Of a stretch of 64,000 nucleotides of DNA, positions 26,429 through 38,900 are shown piece after piece; the stretch's first letter is position 1, and each line of letters begins with the position of its first letter. The translations under genes were made by a program, and so were the position numbers. The stretch covers positions 2,418,001 to 2,482,000 of the forward strand of contig NC_052475.1 in NCBI RefSeq assembly GCF_009730915.1. The letters run 5' to 3'. The notes under the pieces are model-generated. The model did no database searches. It was given only the letters and a program-made list of their open reading frames with translations, and had not been told where the DNA came from. This DNA is from Dioscorea cayenensis subsp. rotundata. Its lineage: Eukaryota; Streptophyta; Magnoliopsida; Dioscoreales; Dioscoreaceae.

Positions 26429-27785
26429 TAATTTATTTCAAGAATTTTCTATTTTTAAAAGTTTTTGAATTATATCAAAATTTGGAAAATTATTTTGTCT
26501 TAATTACACCGGAATCCCTGATATTTTTGTTTCAGAGTTCTTATTGAATCTGGAGGGTTTTGACATTGAAGCCAAGTGTCATTGGATTGTCAAATGACCT
26601 TTTTATCCCTGACTCAATTCAGTATTCCCATTATTTTATTTTATTTTATTTTATTTTGATAAGAAAAGCATTCTGTTTATTTTGATTTACAAATTTCAAT
26701 GGAATCGGTATTGTCGGATCTAAAAAATATATGCATTTATTTTAAATGAATTTATAGTTTTTAATATCATATAAAAAATCTATACCTATTATATAAGAAA
26801 TTTATACATACTATTAAACTAGATTTATAATATGCTTCTAGAATATTTCAAAGAATAAATTTAATTTTTTTATTACATTTTAGTTTTGTTATAATAATTA
26901 TAATATTAATAATTGAAAACAAATTAGTTACAAATATTTATTTATGCTATAAATATTCAAGAGACCTTTCAAAACCCATGTTTACTAATAATTTTCTTTG
27001 CAGTAGTTTTTTTATTAATATTATAGGAGTTATTTAAGCATGTTATTTTTTTATTATATTTTATATGTCTCAAACTCTCAAAAATTGTAAAAACCCTAAT
27101 GCGGAAACTAACATTGTGCAGGAATATTTGCAATCTTTGTTAATATTTTTAGTTGATTTTTGAAATATTCTTTAATAAAACAAAAGCCAGTTATAAAAAA
27201 TAAAATAAATAAATAAACCTTATCAACAATGAAAACCCCTAAACCGGACAGTCAAATAAAAACTTCAAAATACATTCTTTTTATTTTGTATGGATAAAGA
27301 ATGTTCACAATTATGCTCATAAATTTAAATAAGAATTAAACAGGGTATTACAAATTTGTAAGTTTAATATTTAAGAAATTCACATTGGTTAGAGACTTTT
27401 TTAAATTAAATTTGAACATTTGTTCGAAAAAACTTCTATTTTATAATATATACCCACACTATATACACACTGTACTATATACGAGTCCCCAGGGTGAGAA
27501 TTTTACCACAAGATGCCAAATTACTTAGTATGCTAGGCACACAGCGTTTAGGCTTCAATTTCCGAATAAAAATTGATTATCAACTTCAATGATGACTACC
27601 TGAAAGGTTTCCGTCCTTTGCTTTTCCATAACGTGGATACTGGGGTCTCTATCAGAACACTTTTGACATTTTGTTAGTCCGGTTTGGCAGGTTTCAATGT
27701 CAATCATCAAAAGTAATATAAATTCTTTTGGTGTTCTGGTTAGAAATAAATTAAAGTTTATCTTATTTAACTTAATGCAGCCAAC
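26171..27785. other. Promoter side of DUF3755 gene and intergenic DNA
   Basis: The first ~120 bp are the GC-richer leader of the DUF3755 gene. The rest is AT-rich with an AT run (26397-26421) and a TTTTA run near 26638. Just before the gap, 27586-27710 read on the minus strand is a short open stretch (IETCQTGLTKCQKCSDRD) that could be an exon or relic; I do not recognise it. Confidence 0.45.
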
Positions 27786-28785
27786 NNNNNNNNNNNNNNN
27801 NNNNNNNNNNNNNNNNNNNNNNNNNNNNNNNNNNNNNNNNNNNNNNNNNNNNNNNNNNNNNNNNNNNNNNNNNNNNNNNNNNNNNNNNNNNNNNNNNNNN
27901 NNNNNNNNNNNNNNNNNNNNNNNNNNNNNNNNNNNNNNNNNNNNNNNNNNNNNNNNNNNNNNNNNNNNNNNNNNNNNNNNNNNNNNNNNNNNNNNNNNNN
28001 NNNNNNNNNNNNNNNNNNNNNNNNNNNNNNNNNNNNNNNNNNNNNNNNNNNNNNNNNNNNNNNNNNNNNNNNNNNNNNNNNNNNNNNNNNNNNNNNNNNN
28101 NNNNNNNNNNNNNNNNNNNNNNNNNNNNNNNNNNNNNNNNNNNNNNNNNNNNNNNNNNNNNNNNNNNNNNNNNNNNNNNNNNNNNNNNNNNNNNNNNNNN
28201 NNNNNNNNNNNNNNNNNNNNNNNNNNNNNNNNNNNNNNNNNNNNNNNNNNNNNNNNNNNNNNNNNNNNNNNNNNNNNNNNNNNNNNNNNNNNNNNNNNNN
28301 NNNNNNNNNNNNNNNNNNNNNNNNNNNNNNNNNNNNNNNNNNNNNNNNNNNNNNNNNNNNNNNNNNNNNNNNNNNNNNNNNNNNNNNNNNNNNNNNNNNN
28401 NNNNNNNNNNNNNNNNNNNNNNNNNNNNNNNNNNNNNNNNNNNNNNNNNNNNNNNNNNNNNNNNNNNNNNNNNNNNNNNNNNNNNNNNNNNNNNNNNNNN
28501 NNNNNNNNNNNNNNNNNNNNNNNNNNNNNNNNNNNNNNNNNNNNNNNNNNNNNNNNNNNNNNNNNNNNNNNNNNNNNNNNNNNNNNNNNNNNNNNNNNNN
28601 NNNNNNNNNNNNNNNNNNNNNNNNNNNNNNNNNNNNNNNNNNNNNNNNNNNNNNNNNNNNNNNNNNNNNNNNNNNNNNNNNNNNNNNNNNNNNNNNNNNN
28701 NNNNNNNNNNNNNNNNNNNNNNNNNNNNNNNNNNNNNNNNNNNNNNNNNNNNNNNNNNNNNNNNNNNNNNNNNNNNNNNNNNNNN
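27786..28785. other. Assembly gap, exactly 1000 N
   Basis: The run is exactly 1000 bases, a conventional placeholder, so the true gap size is unknown. Long open frames spanning it are artefacts. Confidence 1.
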
Positions 28786-29217
28786 ATATTCAAAAGAAAA
28801 AAAATAACTGCATAAAAAAAAAAGACATACAACCAGCCAAATCCTGTACCAAAACTAATGAAAGCTGTTCAACAGACAAAAGTAGCTGCATTAGTAGAAA
28901 CAGAAAAACTAGACAAATCTGAAAACCACCTGTAACACTACTACACAAACATGAGCCTGAACATTTGAATGTTCAGGAGCACCAATCCTTTGTCTATATT
29001 ACTGATGCTCTTGGCTGAAACACAGAATAAGTAATATTCTATACAAGCTTACAGCCCTCTGCCCACAAGGATCCTGGCAGGAACTTTGAGAGTTGGTGAC
29101 AATATTTCTTAACCACAACCAATCTTTGGCTGAAACACACAGCACAGATGTTCAAATGTGATAGTTTAGCCGCTCCATGCTCTTATCTATTTCTTTGTGT
29201 TTGTTCAAACAGAACAC

Positions 29218-29634
29218 ATGGCGCAGGCAGGTGCACCGTGGTACAAGATAATCTTTGCTGCAGTGAAATCCACTGTCACGCCAGCAGCTTCCGTGGCTGC
29301 AGCTATATTTACGAAATTTCACTTGCGGCGCTGGCGCTCAAAAAAGCTGCACCACAGGCACCAGTTGACACTTTTGGGCACAAAACCATATTTGTAAACG
29401 TCATGTACCGCGGGCACATGATTGTCTGTGTCCCAGGATTGGTGAAGCTGTCATGGCTTTTGTGACAGCATTGGCCACCAGATGTGCTGAAACTCTATTC
29501 CGAAGGCACAAACCGCCACCAGCACTGGTCACCCCCACCACCAGGGACCGGTCACCCACCACCACCAGGACCGGTCACCCCCCCCTCCACCAGCGACGAC
29601 CCCATCAAGAAGCCCTTCAATCACAATGAATATG
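29218..29634 (+). CDS. GC-rich possible small gene or gene relic
   Basis: This stretch is much richer in G+C than its surroundings. An ATG at 29218 opens a 60-codon frame (MAQAGAPWYKIIFAAVKSTV and on) ending at 29397. Two further open stretches in the other plus frames continue, one reading KTIFVNVMYRGHMIVCVPG, the next GEAVMAFVTALATRCAETLF and ending at a TGA near 29634. One protein interrupted by two frameshifts, a gene with short introns, or a non-coding GC island would all fit. I do not recognise the family. Confidence 0.3.
29515..29598. repeat. GGACCGGTCACC minisatellite, ~3 units of 21-24 bp
   Basis: ACTGGTCACC, GGACCGGTCACC and GGACCGGTCACC alternate with CCACCACCA blocks. It lies at the end of the GC-rich stretch and encodes a Thr/Pro-rich tail if translated. 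Confidence 0.8.
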
Positions 29635-32600
29635 TTGTTTATCAATGATAGCACAACGACAGTGTTTAGGTACTTATACTTTATTCAATAAGTTAGTTTT
29701 AGTTATCCCTGTCATGCATGCCTTACCTGGGCTACATGTCAACTGACATCTAATCATTGATCTGCAGGAGAAGCATATGAAGAAAGCTAAGCAGGATTAG
29801 CTCACATTCAGTACATTCATAAAGTAGATGTCTATCGCAGAAACAATGCAGAAAGTGTGATCAGAGGCTGTTACATGTACAGTTTTTTACAATATCCCAA
29901 AACTGAAAGGTTAAAAGTACGCACATGCTTCTGGATTTTTTTTGGCAAAAGCCATTGAAGGCTTCATATGATAATGTAATACATTCATCCTACTGGTGTA
30001 GACATTAGAGTCAAACATATTTGCAGGCTAATGGAGACAGTTTTGATCTGTCAAGGTTCTATTCATAGAGAGCATAATCGGGACATACATTGACAAGTGT
30101 TTGCAAGTCTAAATCATTTTTAGTAAAATCGTAAATCCACTATATTAAATAAACTAAGCAACTAGTAAATTCTAATAGAATATGAACTGAAGAATAAGAC
30201 CCTAAAGTGAACTTGTTAATGATCTTTTTTCTCGTGAACTTTTCTTGCAAAAGAAACTGAAATATGGTATTTGCCTTATCCTATCCCATAGTCGTTGTAG
30301 GTTCTCTAATATAGTAGAGCTCCTTACACACAGAGCCACCACAGGCGCACACAAATACACAAACAACATGATGCTACATTACCCCAAATGAATTTAACAA
30401 AATAAATTATGTAACAACATGATGCTACATTACCCTAAATAAATTTAACAAAATAAATTATATAATTTAATGGGCAAAATCACAGAGTGGCAGCTAAATA
30501 CTTATAAATCAAAACCTATTAACATATCTGAGGGTAGAAAATGTCCTTGTAGTGTTAGCACTCATCAACTTGGACTCTATTGTGTTCTGGCTCCTGTCAG
30601 CAATACCATCCTGATTCAAAAGGCTTACCTGATCATTCATACAAATAGGTAAAAATTAAGCTCATTTACCATCTGGATGGTAGATTTAGACATACAAATT
30701 GAAGAAGTGATGTGTAGAGCCACTAATATGGGTAAATGCAAACCTATCTTGAACTCAAAAGCATGTTTAGCAAAACCAAAAAGAAAGATGGACCATTTGA
30801 ATAAAGTTAGTTTGCTGATTTATTTCATAAGAGTTACCAAGGATACCTCTCCCTTTGCTGGATGTATATGCTATAGTCTACATCTTCAGGTGATAAGTTA
30901 ATAGACACATAAATGAATGGTTTAGAAGCTTTTGCAAAAGTTGCAGAATCACACAATTTCTATAGCTCTCTTCAACTCTGCACATTCAACCAACCTATCA
31001 GAATCCAAAAACCCCCATAAAAATTATTAGCAAAAGTAAAAATGGAGGGTATACACAAGCAAAAACTATTGCACATGCAAACATAAATCCTTTTCTAATT
31101 AACATGTTAAATTAACACTTTGTTTCCATATTTCAAGAAGACTTTCCAAAAACATTACCTAAAAATCTGAAAGTGAAAAATTGTTCACATCTCACATCTT
31201 GAGGCAAAGCAACACACTAAGGAAACCAAGTCGAAACAATTTTAAATGAAATCAATTAAAACCTTAAAACCCAAAGGCTTGATGAGTAAAATATGGACGA
31301 CATTAGAAGATTAATTAAATAAATGATTCATTTTTTTTCAATAATGTTGTCACAATGCATGTAGATGAAATAATTGAAAGATAGATGAAAGAAAGAATCA
31401 ATGAAGGCGTCCAAAAAATCAACATGGTTTTCTAAAAGTGCCAAAAGTACTTCAAAATTTAACAAATAAATGCTTGCAAAAAGAACAGGTAACCTTGGAT
31501 AATGGAGAAGCAACATGGGTTGAGACCTTGAAAAAAGTATTCACAACAAGTATTTCCTTTCTCACTAAAAAAAATGGATCTATTTCATACATTGTTTCCA
31601 CCTTTTTTCAATATATATATTAACTTTGCCAGTTGCCTGGACAGACATAAATTATTTTAGTGCTTGTTATACACCTAAACAAAGTCAAGAACTAAAAGCA
31701 AATTTTGCCTTTGCTCCTCAACCAATTAATAGTATTTCTAGCCTCCATTCCTCTGATTCTCAACAATGACAGCAATTTAACATTTAAATTTCAAAATACT
31801 CCTAAAAATTTTTCCACCTGAACAACAACACTATAAACGTAAGCCTTGTTAGAGATGATGACTAAAACCTGTGCTCACAGATAACTAGCAATGATTAATC
31901 CTCCAGGCTCCAGCTAAATGATCCATGAATCAGTACAGTAAATGCTGCCTGGTTATATCATGCAAAAAGGTTAGATTCTTTCCGCCAAACAATCTTGATC
32001 TACTCAAATTGTTTTAACATCACCTACAAATTATTTTATGATAATAGCTGGAACATGTTATGTCCTTAACCCATCTCTTAATTTGGGACCGAGAATCTGT
32101 CTTGTCTAAATGCAGCAGAAATCTAAGTTAACTAGAGTTCTAAAATTACTAGCAGGAATGTAATGCCACCACTCCAGATGAGATTGAAGGATATTATGGT
32201 AAAAATTTGAGGGCAACAATCTTTCTTGGGATTATCTTGACATTCCAAAGCAAATGTTATATCATACCACAAGCAAAATAAGACTTTTGTCCTGTCATAC
32301 TCTAACATGAGTTCAGATATATCAATATCATATAAGCATGCATTATTTATGCAGGTCTTCTTTCTAATTTAGATTATAAAGTGCATCAACTCTAAATATC
32401 AACACACATATTTAGCTCTCATTTTTACCTGCTTAAAACACAGCACTTAACCAACTTCTCCTGGTTGGATTTGAATTAATTACAGAAGGATAATTCAAGT
32501 TTAACACAATTTGTCTACAACTCCACAACTTAGTTTCTGAAGCTATATCTAATCATAATTTCCAAGCGCAGAATGTATTTAAAAACCTGTTGCCGTACCA

Positions 32601-33270
32601 TTAATGAAAAGCACCATCGTTGAAACAAAACTATCCAATATCCATTACTTCCAATGACAAGTTCTACATGTGTCAAAGAGGGTACAAGACGATCTATATT
32701 AAGTATCTATGATGTGATTTTTCCACTTATTTTATCAACTAAACGTCAGCCTTTCTGTTCCAATGAAAAAGTTAGGAACCAACCAAATATTATTTGTTAA
32801 ATATGAGAAAATCTTAAAATTAAACAAGATTATTGTCTATAAAAATCTTGTTATATAGAAAGTTCAAATTTTCTATCAACTAAAAGGGACAGTCTTCGGC
32901 CACATTTCCTTAGTAAATTAGAGCGCCACCAAGCACTAATTTTCAATCTTACTATATACAAAGTTCAAATTATCAATCAACCTAAACCATAATAATGATA
33001 TGACACTACTAATAAATTTTGTCATATGAAACAGCAATTACTGGACCGCTAAGACACTTCCCTCCGAGAATGGAACTAAAATTTTAACCTCCATCGCTCT
33101 GATTGTTGCAAAAGCTGAAATTTAATAATGGCAAAACAATGGGAAAGGCCAAATTAATGTCCTTCCGTGGAGAAATCATAAGAAGAACCACTCAGATACG
33201 TCGTGAAGGAAAAAAAAAATCAAATGCAAGCAAGGCATTTGGGGTATCATATACAGGAGAGGAAAAATAC
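29635..33270. other. Gene-poor intergenic region
   Basis: About 3.6 kb of AT-rich sequence without a recognisable exon. A near-perfect 57-bp direct repeat (ACATGATGCTACATTACCC and on) starts at about 30366 and 30417. I looked for later MLH1 exons on the minus strand, because of the pseudogene at 33271-33530, and found none. Confidence 0.5.
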
Positions 33271-33530
33271 CCGGATGCTATGGCCGTTAACAGAAACCTG
33301 GATGAGCTGGAGTCCTCCATCCTTAAACAACGATGGATATGGAGGTAGCACCGGCGCAGAGGCTATTCTCAACAAGCTCCTTCACCGCCAAAAGATGGCC
33401 GTTGCACCACTTCCCTTGCTGCGATCCAGTTCAACATCAACTAACTATCCAGACGCCATATCCGCAACGGCTGCTTCCTCGCTACCGCCGTCGCCTCCTC
33501 CAGCTTCTCCACGTGATCGGACTCATACAT
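33271..33530 (-). pseudogene. MLH1: MLH1 exon-1 pseudogene (DNA mismatch repair MutL homologue)
   Basis: Minus-strand translation from the ATG at 33530 passes through PLRIWRLDS, an in-frame TAG, then IAAREVVQRPSF, a frameshift, VKELVENSLCAGATSISIVV, another frameshift to a stop, and DGGLQLIQVSVNGHSIR. This is the start of the GHKL ATPase domain of MLH1, where functional proteins read RIAAGEV, ELVENSLDAG and SDNGHGIR. The Asp and second Gly of the ATP-binding DNGHGI motif and the Gly of AAGEV are changed. The match stops at CGG followed by GTATTT, a position where plant MLH1 has an exon end. That suggests a DNA-level copy rather than a processed one. No further exon follows within 4 kb. Confidence 0.8.
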
Positions 33531-33650
33531 CTCGATGAGCGCTCCGGCAGGTTTTGGGCTTGCTTGGTGGGGGTGCTGGACGAGTTTAGAAAGTAAAAAG
33601 TAAAGCGGAGGAAATGGGAAATAAAAAAAAGGAACTACCGGGGTCCCGTA

Positions 33651-34743
33651 GGGCTGCAAACAGACGTGTCCGTGGATCAGGCCAGGCCGGGTTCAGATCG
33701 GATTTTGTCCATAATTATTAAAATTCAAATTTGTTCAAGCCTAGTCAGGCTCGAAGATTTGAAATTTAATCCTTACCAGAACCCATTTAAATTTAATGAG
33801 ACCTTTACCCAAGGTTTGCCCAAGTCCATACAAATAAGTTTTTCATCAAATAATATATAAAGTATAAAAAAAATTAATAATATTATTAATATCTGAATAT
33901 GACCAAATATTATTCTACAAAACACTTAAAAATTAAAATACCAGATGCAAATCTTTATTCAATTATAACAAACCATTATAATTAATGGCAATCAATAATA
34001 AATATATATTATATAAGTATATACAAAACTAATTAATAAATATATTTTTATAATTTCGGATCGGATCGGTAGGGCTAGGGCTTTTAATAATGAAATCAAA
34101 CCCAACACGTTTTTTAAAATAGGCTTCTTTTTTTTTGTCAAGACCAGGACATCAGGACTTATATATTTGTCCAAACTCTCGATTTTTGGATGGGTCTTTG
34201 GGCTTAGGAGGGTTGTCGCCCGCCTTGAGCAGTCTAGTCGCAAACGAACCAAGCTGCTCGAGGCTCAGCTCAAAAAATGCTCGTTTATTAACCAAACGAA
34301 TCAAGTTCGAGCTTGATTTTCAAGCTTGAGTAGATAATCAAGCCGAGCTTGAGCCTTAAATAACTCGGCTCGCTAAGGCTTGTGAGAACCGAGAAGCTTT
34401 AATCATGCACCATATGATATTGTAGCAATTTAAATATTTTTTTAAATTAATATTGTAGCTATTTTATATTGATTAAAATTCTAGTAGCTCACATGCTTTC
34501 GTACTTGTATTATTGTAGCGATTCATGTATTAGTACATCACGTAGCTATTATACTATAGCTACAGAGCAAAACTTGAGCTTGATATTTTCTTAGCAAGTC
34601 AAGCTCAAGCGTCACAAAGGAAGCTTGAAATAGGCTTGGCTCGAGCTCGGAAGCTCGAAATAGGCTTGGCTCTAGCTCAGTTCAAATAGTATCAATACAA
34701 GCTTGAACATAACAAAGCTCGGCTCGATTGCAGCCCTGGCAGC
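33651..34743. mobile_element. hAT-like non-autonomous element with GCTCGA-rich ends
   Basis: The left end reads GGGCTGCAAACAG and the right end GATTGCAGCCC, giving an inverted terminal match GGGCTGCAA. The 9-bp sequence GGTCCCGTA flanks both sides (33642-33650 and 34744-34752), close to the 8-bp duplication expected of hAT elements; seven extra bases (TGGCAGC) separate the right terminal match from it. The interior has no transposase. Its right half (34200-34740) is packed with variants of GCTTGAGCTCGGCTCG, typical of plant hAT MITEs. A second possible end (TCGGTAGGGCTAGGG) at 34068 suggests nesting. Confidence 0.7.
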
Positions 34744-34752
34744 GGTCCCGTA

Positions 34753-35637
34753 ACATATAATCCTTTTATAATTTGGATACCCACAAATGATCCTCCAAAT
34801 TTGCACATCCCTTATAAATCCCTCCTTTTCATTTTTTATTACCAAATTCACTGAGAAACTGATGTTAAGTTCCCATGTAAATTACCAGAATACCCCCACT
34901 TATTGTTACTTTTATCACAAGCAGTGAAAAGCAATGTTTTAATAACTAGCCTAGTGACCGAACCGGTTGGATGGCTGGTTTACAGTTCAATCGGCTCAAT
35001 TGGCAGGGTCAATTAATTTAATTATTTTTAAAATAAATAAATATTCAAAAAAAGGAAATTTTTGAAAAAAAAAAATTAAAAATTAAGGAAAAAATATAAA
35101 ATTATGTATAACATAAAAAAAAATAAATAGATATAAAAAATATTCATCATGTAATTCGATTTGAGTAATGATATTTAGGTGGAATTGATGGTACGAATGA
35201 CGTGGATGCCAAGTTGGCATCTATATCAGGATCCACGTCATTTTTTTTTATAAAAAATCTAATTTATATTTATCATCTAAAACTTAGTGTAAACGATAAG
35301 CTGAAACCTTTCCTCCTAAACCCTAAAATTATAAAGACAAATTTCAATGTTATGCGATTTATAATTTAGGGTTTTGGGCTTAGGTTTTACTGTTTAGGGT
35401 TTAGGATTTAGGATTTAGGGTTTATGTTTTTTGAATTTTGGGTTAAAGATTTTATAATATTTGGGTTTAAGATTTTTAAAATATTAGGGTTTTAGAGCTT
35501 AGGATAAATCCTTAAAATTTTAAAATTATAAAACAAGGGTTTAGATTATAAAAATTAAATCTTTTTCTAATAAAGAGATAGATAAAGAATTACATAACAT
35601 TTGCTTAGCTAGGACTACTAATTTAAGCTAAATAGTA
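34753..35637. other. Intergenic DNA with other repeat fragments
   Basis: This holds a fragment reading GTGACCGAACCGGTTGGATG near 34965, a common plant-repeat motif. A palindrome-like GATGACGTGG..CCACGTCA block at 35197-35240 and telomere-like TTTAGGG variants follow. No gene seen. Confidence 0.4.
35356..35425. repeat. Degenerate interstitial telomere-like TTTAGGG repeats
   Basis: TTTAGGGTTT, TTAGGATTTAGGATTTAGGG and close variants lie among AAACCCTAAA on the opposite side (35312-35325). The array is short and imperfect, so it may be a plant repeat rather than a true telomere relic. Confidence 0.5.
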
Positions 35638-36070
35638 TTATTTAATGATTTGAATTTTAATATCATTCAAAGTGGTTTGGTTTCGGAATCTCATATTTAG
35701 TTTAGAATATAATTACTAGGAATGTGAATATGGTTCGAACATTTGGTTAATCGGGAATCTTATATTATCAACTATTTTTTTAAATGTCAAATATATTAAA
35801 TTTCATTAATACATGTTACTAATAAAATAAAACTTTAATTTTTAAAATATTCAATTTTTCATTAATATTAATTAAACCCAACTGTATTATTTTTTAAAAA
35901 AATATATAGTTTTTTATTAAAAACTAAACAATAACCCTTATGGTGTTAAAATGAATTACAAATGAAATCATAATATATGGGTTTTAAAAAGAAATTTCTC
36001 ATCTTGTTGCTTAATATTTGAAGTGTCATCTCCTCTGTTTTTTAAATGAATGAGTAGAGCTATTACTAGA
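35638..36070 (+). repeat. Left copy of a ~450-bp inverted repeat pair
   Basis: This segment matches the reverse complement of 44512-45003. Shared blocks include TAATTACTAGGAATGTGA, ATGGTTCGAACATTTG and CTCCTCTGTTTT..AAATGAATGAG, and both end at TTACTAGACA. Identity is about 75-80% by eye with indels. No coding capacity. Confidence 0.75.
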
Positions 36071-36639
36071 CACAGCTCTCCAAGCCAACCAAAATTTATT
36101 GAGTTAAATAAATAAATAAATAATAATACCAAAAACTTAACAAATCGATATTACAAGATAAGATACTTATCATTATTAATATTATTAATGACAAATAAAA
36201 GATAAATTGAAAATTATTTATTTAAATTATAGCATTATCTGCCATGTGGCAAAAGACTATTGAATAATAAGATAAGATTATTATATAAGACATTTATCAC
36301 TACTAATATTATCATTAATGATTTATTCGAATTTATCATTAGTTTGATATTTAATAGGATCTCTGTTAGGTTTTGGAGGGAAACAATTTGCTTTTGATTG
36401 ACACGTGGAAAAATTTAAAAGTAGACTACACCATGTAAAATTGTTATGAATAGCATCCAACTTAACATCTAATATAACACATCAGATAAATCAAGTAAAT
36501 AAATCAAATTTTAGCTAAGTCTTATTCATTGAACAATGCATAACAAAACCAAAAATTAAATATATATATATATATATAAACTACGGTAGTTGTATGAATA
36601 TGTAATAAACCACTCTAAAATTTTCATGAATATGCATGA

Positions 36640-36830
36640 TGTTGTTAGGGAGGGTTGGCAACGGTGATTGTTGTTGCATGGGTTGTTCCAATAGTTGTTG
36701 TTGTTATTGTTACAGCGGTTGGTCCAGAGGTTATTACTGAAGCTGTGAAAGTCGTTGATGTTGATGTTGATGTTGATTGTTGTTTCCGCTGTTGTGGTTG
36801 TTCCCTAGTTCTATCTGCATAAAATTAAGC
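36640..36830 (-). other. CAA/ACA-rich exon-like fragment, copy 1
   Basis: On the minus strand, ATATGATGCTAT..TTATGCAG precedes a CAACAACAA-rich stretch that can encode Gln/Asn/Thr-rich peptide. The same arrangement occurs on the plus strand at 42730-43117, so the two are inverted relatives, more decayed here. No domain recognised. Confidence 0.4.
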
Positions 36831-37080
36831 ATAGCATCATATTTTGGTCAATGCACTAAATTAATAATTTCTCAAAATGCATAAGATAATAATTGTTTGA
36901 AAACTTTATAAAACCTAGTGAAATTATAAATTAATAATTCATCCAATGCATAGATAAAGTACTATATAAAATTTATAGTATTGAAATTTTTAGACTGCTT
37001 CTATTTATATTAAAATATACTTGCAAATTTGCGTTACGCTTATCTTCCAACCATTAAAACACTTGCGTTAATTTTCAAAA

Positions 37081-37094
37081 TTTATTATTATTAC

Positions 37095-37133
<39 letters not shown>
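37081..37133. repeat. (ATT)n microsatellite
   Basis: About 17 units, interrupted once by ACT near the start. Confidence 0.95.
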
Positions 37134-37135
<2 letters not shown>

Positions 37136-37960
37136 GTTTGTGTGAATATAGCACTTGGTTATGGTTTTTTGAAATCTTTATGGGAATTTCGACTTTATTT
37201 TTTATTTTTATATTTTGATAAAAAATTTAGAAAATCATTCCGCAAGTTATTCCTCATATATGCATAAATTGCATATAAGTTTGGTATCTATGTTTTCATT
37301 TATCTTCATTTGTCTTTGTTTTCCTAATTGTATAAAATAGGAAAACTCCCTCTACATTAATAATATTCATTTATTGATAAATTAATATATTATTAATTCA
37401 TCAATAAATAAATAACCTCTATAAAAATAATATATATTTTATATTAATTCGAATTTTATTTGAATTAACATCATGATTATATTAATTTAAATTAAATAAA
37501 ATTTCCCATCAGTTTATCATTGGAATATTCAAATGCTAAACCTAATATGTACTCTGGATTGGGTTCAAATTTCTGAATTTGGTCAAGGACTTGACTCATA
37601 ACCATAACAGAAGCAGCACATCAAAATTTTTATTTTAATTCTTTCTTCAAAAATAAATTGAATGCATTAAAAATAACGCAAGTCCATTGTGCACAGTAAG
37701 CAGTAAGATTAGGCACAGTGAACACGAAGGACAAGAATTAGCTCTAGAAAATCATACACGTCTTTAAATAAGATATGTTATTTGATTCAAATTCAATGGC
37801 TGTACAGCATTTTCACTTGTTTCACACAGTATTTAATGTGGTGAACAATGGCATCACAATGATGCATGCATGTACAACCTTTGGATCAATATAAATAAAA
37901 AACAATAAATATAATAATATACAAATAATAAAAATCAATATATATATATATATAGAAAAA

Positions 37961-38250
37961 TAATGAATATATCTATTTATTGTTAAAAAAATCCTAACAA
38001 AACAAAACAATGTAAACAAAAAAATAAAAACACAAAAATCAAATCTACATCTATATATTCATGAAAAATAATAAAAATAAAAAAAAAAATAAAAACCAAA
38101 CATGGGAAATAATGAATATATCTATTTATTGTTAAAAAAACCCTAACAAACAAACAATGTAAACAAAAATAAAACACAAAATCATATCTACATATATATA
38201 TTCATGAAAAATAATAAAAATAAAAACAAAAACCAAACAGGGGGAGTGAA
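37961..38250. repeat. ~149-bp tandem duplication with homopolymer-length differences
   Basis: TAATGAATATATCTATTTAT starts at 37961 and again at 38110. The copies agree base for base over long stretches but differ in A-run lengths, for example AACAAAACAAAACAATG against AACAAACAAACAATG. Confidence 0.8.
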
Positions 38251-38900
38251 TAGAGAGTAATAAACAATAAAAAAAAAAACAATATACATATATGCCATCA
38301 CCATGAAAAACAATAAAAACACTATATATATATATATATATTTGTTTTAAATAAAAAAAATTGGTCAATCAAGCAATGGTATATACATTATTATTATTTT
38401 TTTGTGAAAGACATTTCAAGACATAGCAGGATTCGATTTTGGTTCTCCCCTAAATAAACACTATAAAAGAACTCAATACTAATAGACTAAAACATCATCA
38501 GTAGAATGAATGGTGTTGGGCTCATTCCCAGCAAAAAAAAAAAATTAATTAATTAAAAGGAACCAAATGGTTGCTGGAGACGGATTTAGTAATGTTAAAT
38601 AAAATTAATGGTTTGTGTAGACATACATATATTTACTATGTTTTCAAAGGGGAGGATTCTAATACTTCAGCTTCACAACTCTGCCCAGTGAGGCCATGTA
38701 ATTAGCGGTGAATGTCAGAAATAATCAGAATATATGACATCTTAATATATGGTATAGTTATATAATAATCAGCAGAAACAAAGAAACTTACCTCCACCCA
38801 TGGCTATTAAACTATAAGTTCTGAGAAACCCACGAAAGCACTTCCAATCTATACCATTCTCTCATATGGTGTTGTTATATATATATATATATATATATAT

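Noticed and set aside
27555..28832. Very long open frames on both strands across the gap
   Set aside because: They consist almost entirely of N and are artefacts.
33103..33659. Overlapping plus- and minus-strand ORFs around the MLH1 relic
   Set aside because: The plus-strand ORFs are antisense shadows of the GC-richer MLH1-derived sequence.
35356..35425. True interstitial telomere
   Set aside because: The TTTAGGG units are few, interrupted and variable; similar AAACCCTAAA wording occurs near several repeats in this window.
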